Below, one piece after another: positions 24,001 to 29,627 of a DNA stretch of 29,627 bases. Numbering within the stretch: the stretch's first letter is position 1; each line of letters opens with the position of its first letter. A model generated the notes under the pieces. It saw nothing but the letters and a program-made list of their open reading frames with translations, did no database searches and was not told the DNA's origin. A program made the translations under genes and the position numbers. Origin of the DNA: UBA1756 sp045132235 (GTDB taxonomy: Bacteria; Bacteroidota; Bacteroidia; Bacteroidales; WCHB1-69); assembly GCA_045132235.1 (NCBI GenBank), contig JBGURX010000047.1, forward strand, positions 1-29,627, given 5' to 3'.

Positions 24001-26961
24001 TATTCTGAGAAAGTGGTGAAAAAGGCCATGAAGCGATATGAGAAATATGCACTGGATATGGAACTGACTCATAACCATGACATTGCAGAACCGGGCAGCG
24101 AAGAGGAGTGGGAAATCCAAATCAAAAACAGCAAGAATAAACCGGTGCACCAGGCAGAGCTTTTGGCATGGATGACCGACTGCAGTTTGTATGAATTGGG
24201 CATGAAGGTGCCTGAAATCATGCAAGACTATAGTTATAGCGTGAAGCCACGCCCCATCAGTGTCTCCTCTTATTCCTCTCTTCACCGATATAAATTCACT
24301 TCCCCAAAAGGGCTGTCGCACCTCTTTTTGTGGAAACTGGCGAAGGGGAAAACAGTCACTGTGTTGGATGCCGACTTTGAGATCGCATATTGTGCCCCTC
24401 AATTTGATGCAGATCATACATATACGTCTGCTGTTAGGGGAAACCGTTCTGACGGGACGAAGACAGTGATTGATGGCGTGGTGGTTCGCGGTACTGAAGG
24501 CGTTGAGTCTGTTGACGGGGAGCTGCAGGAGGTGGGAGGTGAGCCGTCGGATGACGAGTCTGTGGTTCCCGAGAAGGAGGAAAGCCCGCAGCTGCCCCCC
24601 ATCCGTTTCCGCAACAATTTCACAGAGACGGCCTTCTTCTATCCGCAGCTGCACACCGATGAAAGCGGACGTATCCGCTTCAGCTTCACCCTGCCCGACC
24701 AATTCACCCGCTGGCAGTTCTTTGCCTATGCACACACCAACGGCCGCCGTGTCCGTAGCCAGAAATTCACCACCTATGTGCAGAGCCGCCTCTCGCTGAT
24801 GCTGCAGAGCAACGCGCCCCGCTTCTTCCGCGAGGGCGACACCATGGTGCTGCGGGTGAAAATCAACAGTTTGTGCGACACGGTGCTCCGCGGCACGGCC
24901 ACCGCCGCCTTCTACGACCCCGAAACCGGCGCGCCCCTCTCCCTGCTGACAGAGCCCGCCGACAGTGTGCAGCCGTTCCAGTGCGAGGCCAACGGCACGG
25001 CCTCCGCCGCGTGGCGCATCGCCATCCCCGAAGGAATCACCGCGGTGAAGTACCGACTCTCAGCCCGCGCCGCCCACTGCGGCGACGGCGAGGAGAACAT
25101 CCTGCCCGTGCTGCCCAACCGCACCCTCGTAATCGAGACGATGAACTTCATCGTGCCCGTCCACACCGACACCACCCTCGTTTTCGACAGTTACCGCGAC
25201 TTCACCAAGAAGCTCTTAACCCGTTCGTCACGTTCCCTCCCCATCCCCATCGCCTACACGGCAGAGTTCACCACTAACCCCACATGGCTGGCCCTGTACG
25301 CCCTGCCCGACCTTATCAGCTATCCGTACGAATGCAACGAGCAGGTCTTCTCTAAGCTGTTTGCCACCTCCACCGTGCTGCATGCCTTGGATCAGGTGGA
25401 TGGACTGGACTCCCTCCTGCAAAGCTGGCGCGACGACACCCTCACTGCCATTTCGCCCCTGTTGACCAACGGGAACCTCAAAGAGATGCTTCTTGAAGAG
25501 ACCCCGTGGCTTCGCAACGCACAGAACGAGAGCAGCCAGCGGAAGGACATTGCCGAGATTTTCCAAGAGGAAAACCTCCAGCGCATTCTTCAGAAAAATC
25601 TCAATAAACTCAGTGCCAATCAGTTGTCAGGTGGTGGATGGGGCTGGTACGGATCATACAGTTATTCCGGCTACATCACTGCGCACATCACCGCCGGGCT
25701 TTTCAAGCTGTCGCGCATCGGTGTGGACAACGACAAGATGGAGAGCATGGCATGGAAGGCCATTCGCCGGATGGACCGGGAGCACGAGGAGGCCTATCAG
25801 CAATTTCTGAAAGACAAAGAGAAGGATTCGCTGCTGACCTTCCCCTTCTGCGAAGAGAATGTGCACTACCTGTACGCCCGTTCGTTCGCCAACACTGATA
25901 GTACATGGTACTCACAGCCTTACGTGCAAAACCTTATTGCATTCGCCACGAAGGATATTCTGCACGCTAACTATATGCGGCAGGCGGAGGTGGCGCTGTT
26001 CCTGCACCGCTTGGGCCGTACCGAGGAGGCGATGAAGATCGTCACTTCACTGCGGCGTGATGCCGTTCATGATGCCAAGACGGGGATGTACTGGCGGGAC
26101 GAATATTCCGGCTGCCACTATTTCCCGTGGTACCATGCACCCGTCGAGCGGCAGGCTGTGCTGTTGGAAGCCTTTGCGGAGATTTCGCCGCGCGAGGAGG
26201 AGCTGACGGCGATGAAACAGTGGCTGCTGCAGAACAAGAAGAGCAACAGCTGGTACAGCACCAAGGCCACCACCGAGGCCGTCTATGCCCTGCTGCTGCA
26301 CGCGCCCGCCGAGATGCTCGCCCCGGCTACCACCACCATTGCGGTGGGTGGCGAGCCGTTGCTTGGCGAAGGCACCGAGCCGGCCACCGGTGCAACGGGC
26401 TATGTGAAACAGACATGGCAGCCGGCAACGATGACCCCGGCATTGGCTGACATCGCCATCCGCACCGACAGCGTTCACCCGCTGTTCGGAGCGTGCTACT
26501 GGCAATACACCGAGAATGCCGATAATGTGGCAGCTTTCGGCGAAGGGCTGACGGTACGGCGCACCATCTACCATCGGGAGCCCGACGAGATGGGGCGGCG
26601 CGTGCCGGTCACAGCGGAGAGTCCCGCACGGTTGGGCGAGAAACTCACGGTGCGCATCGAGCTCACCAGCGACCGCGATCTGATGTACGTGCATGTGAAG
26701 GACCCGCGGGCGGCGGCCTTCGAGCCGGTCAACTTCCGCGAGCGTTGGAACTCCTATCAGGGAACGGGCTGGGTGGAAAGTCCGCGCGATGCCGCCACCC
26801 ACTTCTTCTTCAGCCGGCTGCCGGAGGGCAAGGTCGTGATGGAGTACGAGGTGTTCGCCACACAGACGGGCGACTTCACCTGCGGTGGCACCACCGTGGA
26901 GTGCATGTACGCCCCCGAGCACCGCGCTCAGAGCAAGGGCGAAAGGATAGGGGTGAGATAA
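21064..26961 (+). CDS. Alpha-2-macroglobulin family protein with CNEQ thioester-type motif
   Basis: A 1965-residue exported protein. Bacterial A2M proteins are large periplasmic or surface traps: when a protease cuts their bait region the molecule collapses around it. The signal peptide spans residues 1-28 (LLLVLAASFLPLFCFGQ); Phe precedes its Cys, so it is not a normal lipobox. The long N-terminal region (to about 430) is unassigned. MG domains follow, with LYRPGQTVYFKLYV at about 538-551. An acidic, Gly/Glu-rich linker (about 1150-1180) lies just before FFYPQLHTDESGRIRF and the A2M domain (about 1188 on). Cys1424-Asn-Glu-Gln1427 in SYPYECNEQ fits the bacterial CxEQ thioester motif; helical thioester-domain repeats follow (GGWGWYG, WYSTKATTEAVYALL). 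No pbpC partner, common for proteobacterial A2M, is adjacent. It ends 8 bp from the convergent small gene. Confidence 0.9.
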   Translation: MKPLAKIAPLLLVLAASFLPLFCFGQERYEEMPYDTLWKIYEKKRSNDYYYYYENNRALIVRNAIAKKAYQEQNAYHYFKASAIGYRLKGTWAENYHSSFAADWGDPDSNLYEALSLYVEARKYYSSLYSSQNLISHLLRQCFDLMPQNVPLNDGEWDFFTNFENLQSHPFTTLNDLLTAESLPLVVGDTIMVNYLIDKAISAHQDPADRQKVIEFEILRLQQFISDITYPVDSSEYWKALNRLEATYGSDVALDLARGLALALFNQTTNGAHDYGTMALEYYDKILNSPVTGYYREEAHRCRAELLARHMEAASMNGVLPPAHKLRLPVTCTNVDTLYVSVFPAKYRGFIRQPYSLYTPHRDYCQPKEEYLSTLLFTQRFVVDCHEPGRPITTELWLDSLPLGEYELYFHTQPELNTAGALMESELRVSHLFVSSWEAPVKRCVAINDRLTGKPIVSGYGTYPFALTLPNRFGEMTYSTRWHYYNVNEFILHERGVRTPSSYQIKDHYKGTYRHSMRGRRYYSFKHYYGMLIPDRTLYRPGQTVYFKLYVMNRRGKLLKNKKLDISLYGSWDEEDLLEVTTSEFGSATGSFRLPEGKVGHFKFDAETREGKEIYLFPYQTFTVADYKRPTFKVEWLFDTLQPAPGDSLVIRGKAITLNGQPVRDASVELEVSDNWGKENLKTYQLFTQYDGTFSQPVFIPYAMTSQHLCIQATVTDLNGETREANTSFTVDPERLRIQVSGRENYDLATDSAATWKIRPENVLSIKQQMPFQVTVVRLQPPAEYKEPVLEDVPAYWRPQHSVDEYSRLYPALTFNFQHNDPDTWPAADTLYHAVHHSATDSLLSFDLAHWPAGNYRITVSGNDVKGKEISNVQHFFINDSRTEKFVPYQPVHTSFTAFPQKAGDKVTVTVGSCLHNAIVISDVYQGKRRLKTVRTDLDGTQRSFTVKTRKHGKSNLSVVSRIVQNEHLYYCTLDSIVPYSEKVVKKAMKRYEKYALDMELTHNHDIAEPGSEEEWEIQIKNSKNKPVHQAELLAWMTDCSLYELGMKVPEIMQDYSYSVKPRPISVSSYSSLHRYKFTSPKGLSHLFLWKLAKGKTVTVLDADFEIAYCAPQFDADHTYTSAVRGNRSDGTKTVIDGVVVRGTEGVESVDGELQEVGGEPSDDESVVPEKEESPQLPPIRFRNNFTETAFFYPQLHTDESGRIRFSFTLPDQFTRWQFFAYAHTNGRRVRSQKFTTYVQSRLSLMLQSNAPRFFREGDTMVLRVKINSLCDTVLRGTATAAFYDPETGAPLSLLTEPADSVQPFQCEANGTASAAWRIAIPEGITAVKYRLSARAAHCGDGEENILPVLPNRTLVIETMNFIVPVHTDTTLVFDSYRDFTKKLLTRSSRSLPIPIAYTAEFTTNPTWLALYALPDLISYPYECNEQVFSKLFATSTVLHALDQVDGLDSLLQSWRDDTLTAISPLLTNGNLKEMLLEETPWLRNAQNESSQRKDIAEIFQEENLQRILQKNLNKLSANQLSGGGWGWYGSYSYSGYITAHITAGLFKLSRIGVDNDKMESMAWKAIRRMDREHEEAYQQFLKDKEKDSLLTFPFCEENVHYLYARSFANTDSTWYSQPYVQNLIAFATKDILHANYMRQAEVALFLHRLGRTEEAMKIVTSLRRDAVHDAKTGMYWRDEYSGCHYFPWYHAPVERQAVLLEAFAEISPREEELTAMKQWLLQNKKSNSWYSTKATTEAVYALLLHAPAEMLAPATTTIAVGGEPLLGEGTEPATGATGYVKQTWQPATMTPALADIAIRTDSVHPLFGACYWQYTENADNVAAFGEGLTVRRTIYHREPDEMGRRVPVTAESPARLGEKLTVRIELTSDRDLMYVHVKDPRAAAFEPVNFRERWNSYQGTGWVESPRDAATHFFFSRLPEGKVVMEYEVFATQTGDFTCGGTTVECMYAPEHRAQSKGERIGVR

Positions 26962-26969
26962 GCTTTACA

Positions 26970-27164
26970 TTAAAAGAAATCCTCTTCTGGCTCGTTTTCG
27001 TACTGCAACTCATTCTCCCGCACGGTCTCGCTGATGGCCTCGCCGTAGCCGGTCAGTGCGGCAAAAGGGGCGAACTGTGCCGCACGGCTCTTCATCGGCA
27101 TCTGCGGATGATTCTTCGAGACGGGATGCGGCAGGTTGATGATATCGTCGTAGTTGTCGTTCAT
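26970..27164 (-). CDS. Small PFAAL-motif protein coupled to the Y-family polymerase (YolD-related?)
   Basis: A 64-residue acidic protein. It begins MNDNYDDIINLPHPVSKNHP and contains SRAAQFAPFAALTGYGEAI at about residues 26-44, then a Glu-rich tail. I recognise this type as a companion of UmuC/UvrX-like polymerases in gut anaerobes. The PFAAL core resembles the WxPFAAL motif of YolD proteins, which sit beside Y-family polymerases in Bacillus. Its ATG overlaps the polymerase stop by four bases (ATGA), so translation is coupled. By analogy it may regulate or act as an accessory subunit of the polymerase; no biochemical role is shown. It is shorter than typical YolD (about 100 residues). Confidence 0.78.
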   Translation of the reverse strand: MNDNYDDIINLPHPVSKNHPQMPMKSRAAQFAPFAALTGYGEAISETVRENELQYENEPEEDFF

Positions 27165-28669
27165 GCTTTGTGTCCTCCTATCTGCTGGTTGCGTTCCTTG
27201 GCCGTCGCACCCTCCTCGAAATTCAGTCCCTTCAGGATGGCGTTCTTGCCGTATTTCTTCTTGATTTTCAATAAGGTTTCCTGCACCCTGCGCTCCTTCT
27301 GACTGCTTTCGAGCTCTGCCAATTTCTTTTTCTCCTCTGCTTCATAATCGGTGAAAAGGTCGAGTTGTTCTGCTGCCTGCGGCTGCGAAAGCGCCTGCTG
27401 CTCGCTGATGACGCGGTTGACGGTCAGATAGATGCGCCGCACCAGCAGGTGGGGGTTGACAATCTGGTCGAAAAGCTCGGTGATGGCGGCAATCATCTGT
27501 TTGGAGGAGGAGGTCGGCGTTTTCAGGTTGCGGGTGCCGTGTGCGTGCTTCGGGACGGGGCGGCCGTAGTAGTCGGTGGTGACTTCGCCGTGATATTTGG
27601 AACTGTACTTCGGATTGGTCAGGTTTTCAGCATCATACACGATGGTCAGCACCAACTGGTCGGCCACGAGGTGATGGGCCACCATCTTCAGTGCCATTTC
27701 ATCGGCCATCTCGCGGGCCACCACCCGCGCCTTCTTGGCCTCGTAGCCAGTGGATAGCACCTGGCCGTTACTCAGACAGTTGGTTTCGGGCTTGTAGGCC
27801 TTCACCGCTGCCATCGTGCAAGGTTCCCAGCCCCAAGCGTGGTCGATGAGCAGTTCGGCGTTCACCCCGAAAAGCTTGTACAGCAGCTCCTCGTTCTCCA
27901 AGGAGCAGCGGGCGATTTTCCCCATCGTGTCGATACCGTAGGGTTCCAGTCGCCGTGCGATGCCGCGCCCCACGCGCCAGAAGCTCGTCAGCGGCTTGTG
28001 GTTCCATAGCTGCCGGCGGTAGCTCATCTCATCGAGTTCGGCGATGCGCACACCGTCCTGGTCGGCGGGGATGTGCTTGGCCACGATGTCCATCGCGATC
28101 TTGCAGAGGTACATGTTGGTGCCGATGCCGGCGGTGGCGGTGATGCCGGTCTCCCTCAGCACATCGCGCACCATCTTCAGGGCCAGTTCGTGCGCCGAAA
28201 TCTTGTAGGTCGGCAGGTAGTTCGTCGCATCGATGAACACCTCGTCGATGGAGTAGGGGTAGATGTCCTCCGGCGCGATATATTTCAGATAGACCTGATA
28301 GACCCGGGTGCTGTATTCGATGTAGTGGGCCATGCGCGGCGGCGCCACGAGGTAATCCACCTCCCAGTCGGGGTGGGCCTTCAGCTCCTTGTCCAAGTGC
28401 GACTTGCCGTTGAAGCGGCCGTAGGGAAGAGTGCGGCGGCGCAGGTTGTTCACCTCCCGCACCTTTTGCACCACCTCAAAAAGACGGGGGCGACCACCAA
28501 TGCCATGTGCCTTCAGTGAGGGCGACACGGCCAGGCAGATGGTCTTGTCGGTGCGGCTTTTGTCGGCCACCACCAGGTTGGTCGCCAACGGGTCAAGTCC
28601 GCGCTCCACACATTCTACCGAGGCGTAGAACGACTTGAGGTCAATGGCGATGTAAGTGCGCTGGTTCAT
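27161..28669 (-). CDS. Y-family DNA polymerase (UmuC/UvrX-like)
   Basis: A translesion DNA polymerase of 502 residues. The palm motif IAIDLKSFYASVECVERGLDP has Asp10 as the first metal ligand. YSIDEVFID (139-147) carries the catalytic Asp142-Glu143 pair. ATAGIGTNMYLCKIAMD and the helix-hairpin-helix region near FWRVGRGIARRLEPYGI follow, and the little-finger domain lies at about 300-420. The C-terminal 90 residues are charged and coiled-coil-like (LDLFTDYEAEEKKKLAELE, then ERRVQETLLKIKKKYGKNAI), a tail found in the firmicute UvrX/gut-anaerobe subfamily rather than in DinB. No umuD or lexA gene is present; instead the partner is the small PFAAL protein overlapping its stop. No TAnnTTTG element was found upstream, so it may use another sigma factor or a distant promoter. 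Confidence 0.93.
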   Translation of the reverse strand: MNQRTYIAIDLKSFYASVECVERGLDPLATNLVVADKSRTDKTICLAVSPSLKAHGIGGRPRLFEVVQKVREVNNLRRRTLPYGRFNGKSHLDKELKAHPDWEVDYLVAPPRMAHYIEYSTRVYQVYLKYIAPEDIYPYSIDEVFIDATNYLPTYKISAHELALKMVRDVLRETGITATAGIGTNMYLCKIAMDIVAKHIPADQDGVRIAELDEMSYRRQLWNHKPLTSFWRVGRGIARRLEPYGIDTMGKIARCSLENEELLYKLFGVNAELLIDHAWGWEPCTMAAVKAYKPETNCLSNGQVLSTGYEAKKARVVAREMADEMALKMVAHHLVADQLVLTIVYDAENLTNPKYSSKYHGEVTTDYYGRPVPKHAHGTRNLKTPTSSSKQMIAAITELFDQIVNPHLLVRRIYLTVNRVISEQQALSQPQAAEQLDLFTDYEAEEKKKLAELESSQKERRVQETLLKIKKKYGKNAILKGLNFEEGATAKERNQQIGGHKA

Positions 28670-28732
28670 GGTCGGTTATTTCGGGGTTCGCTATAATTCA
28701 AAAAATCGTTGGCATTTATACAAATTATGGAT

Positions 28733-29299
28733 TTAGGATTCTCTATTTTTTCGCACCAATTCCATGATTCTCTCTGCTAGCTTTTTTCGTTTCGGATTGC
28801 TCATACATAAGCCGATGTAACAAAGACGGCCTTTGGAACAGACCAATCGCAGCGTCTCTGGTTTTCTAAGCCACATCCACGATACGCGACCTTCAAACAA
28901 CTCTACTTTCTGTATGGTTGACAAGGGAATTCCCTTGTGCTTGTAGAAAATACACCCTTTTCTTTCGATAACAAGATTCCCGTGTTGTACCGAAATGACT
29001 TCACTGCCACGAACCCATTTCATCCGAGCGTCTATCATGGCCAAAGTTACCATGCCCCCCCCGACCAACACAACGTATCCCAAAATAAGAATCAGCCAGG
29101 CCACCAACAATTTTGAAACACTGGAAAAAGAAAGGGTAAACAGGTATTGCCATGTAATCCACAAAAAAACGACCAACATAAAAAGCAACAAGACCCCACA
29201 TACGATGATGTAAAAAATGTCGTGGAAGGTATCGAAAGCATTGGCATGCTTTTTTGCCTTTTCCGATTGCCGTGCCTCGTTTTTTGCTAAAATTTCCAT
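28733..29299 (-). CDS. Membrane protein of unknown function with PH-like domain
   Basis: A 188-residue protein. A charged N-terminus (1-30) is followed by two membrane helices (about 28-52: FYIIVCGVLLLFMLVVFLWI, and about 63-90: LLVAWLILILGYVVLVGGGM). A beta-rich cytoplasmic domain then follows (about 100-170: VISVQHGNLVIERKG, IPLSTIQKVELFEGR) that looks like a bacterial pleckstrin-homology (bPH/YcxB-type) fold, and it ends in a basic helix. The exact family is not recognised. The gene is AT-rich compared with the polymerase gene. It lies 36 bp downstream of the XRE regulator on the same strand, suggesting a small operon in which the regulator may control it. Confidence 0.7.
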   Translation of the reverse strand: MEILAKNEARQSEKAKKHANAFDTFHDIFYIIVCGVLLLFMLVVFLWITWQYLFTLSFSSVSKLLVAWLILILGYVVLVGGGMVTLAMIDARMKWVRGSEVISVQHGNLVIERKGCIFYKHKGIPLSTIQKVELFEGRVSWMWLRKPETLRLVCSKGRLCYIGLCMSNPKRKKLAERIMELVRKNRES

Positions 29300-29335
29300 G
29301 GTGTTTTTGGTTATGAAAAAATTTCTTCAATGCAT

Positions 29336-29627
29336 TCAATTTCCTCTCTTGTTGTGATGTTTCCCTGTAGCGCGTTTCCGCACAGCAGTTTGCGCGGCTT
29401 GAACCATTTTGTAGTACTCATTCGGACTTAACGGCTCGTCATCAATCAAGGGTTGCAGCACGTCAAGTTTTCCCAGAATACGCAGCACTCTCAATAAAGA
29501 GTCAAAAGAGCGAATTTCTCCCTTTTCCATTTTCTTGATGGTGGATAAAGATACATTCGCCTCTTCTGCAAGACTTTGCTGCGTGATATTCTGTTTCAGC
29601 CTGACACTTTTCAACTTGTCGCCAATC
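29336..29627 (-). CDS. HipB-like XRE-family regulator, 5' end outside window
   Basis: A helix-turn-helix DNA-binding protein. LKQNITQQSLAEEANVSLST and IKKMEKGE form the XRE helices 1-4, and FDSLLRVLRILGKLDVLQPL and LSPNEYYKMVQAAQ match the tail seen in Bacteroidota HipB-type antitoxins and Y4mF-like regulators. A TTG at 29614 could start a 92-residue product, but the frame stays open to the window edge and the upstream codons encode IGDK, continuing the normal XRE helix 1 (IGDKLKSVRLKQN). I therefore treat the gene as truncated by the window. The expected hipA toxin gene is not downstream; the membrane protein is. Confidence 0.85.
   Translation of the reverse strand, partial: IGDKLKSVRLKQNITQQSLAEEANVSLSTIKKMEKGEIRSFDSLLRVLRILGKLDVLQPLIDDEPLSPNEYYKMVQAAQTAVRKRATGKHHNKRGN

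Noticed and set aside
29336..29614. Complete 92-residue XRE protein starting at TTG 29614
   Set aside because: The frame continues upstream with codons for IGDK that belong to the first XRE helix, so the true start is beyond the window.

Overview
The window looks like a chromosomal segment from an anaerobic member of the Bacteroidales (Bacteroidota). Supporting signs: 11 copies of the Bacteroidota -7 promoter element (TAnnTTTG) sit just ahead of genes on both strands; Shine-Dalgarno motifs are rare; there is a gingipain-like C25 protease with a type IX secretion (T9SS) C-terminal sorting domain; the OadG-type subunit has a lamin-tail-like N-terminal domain; ribosomal protein S16 has a long Ala/Glu tail; and succinate/propionate-type methylmalonyl-CoA decarboxylase genes are present. 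Species or genus cannot be named from the sequence. No prophage, transposase, CRISPR array or integron was seen.

Layout. 1-121: the 3' end of a 5S rRNA gene and its terminator. 122-406: AT-rich spacer with short tandem repeats. 407-1471: unknown exported protein. 1552-6696: housekeeping block with rlmH, then a tight co-directional run of a NifU-C protein, ychF, rpoN, tcdA and an apparently solitary DNA methyltransferase. 6728-7378 (minus): LolD-like ATPase. 7526-10664 (minus): methylmalonyl-CoA decarboxylase operon mmdA - LTD/OadG protein - biotin carrier, closed by a terminator and lacking the sodium-pumping beta subunit. 10847-11961: split chromate-type transporter pair. 12341-13026: tRNA-Arg(ACG) followed closely by rpsP. 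13159-14169: divergent serpin-like secreted protein. 14232-20922 (minus): hemW, the 1217-residue C25 protease, and ettA. 21064-26961: a 1965-residue alpha-2-macroglobulin family protein with a CNEQ thioester-type motif. 26970-28669 (minus): Y-family polymerase overlapping a tiny PFAAL-motif protein. 28733-29627 (minus): a PH-like membrane protein and the 5'-truncated end of a HipB-like XRE regulator.

How parts work together. The mmd genes fit energy-conserving decarboxylation of methylmalonyl-CoA during propionate formation, but the membrane pump would have to be encoded elsewhere. The C25 protease is predicted to be secreted by T9SS. It lies between two genes for protease-trap folds (serpin-like and A2M), each with its own promoter, so an envelope protease/inhibitor theme is plausible but unproven. 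The polymerase/small-protein pair resembles damage-tolerance cassettes of the UvrX-YolD kind.

No feature is convincingly a wholly new system. The best candidates for follow-up are the mini-YolD/Y-polymerase pair, the non-canonical serpin, the decarboxylase operon without its pump, the predicted leaderless rlmH start with a palindrome at its promoter, and two interspersed palindromic or GC-rich repeats at gene ends.
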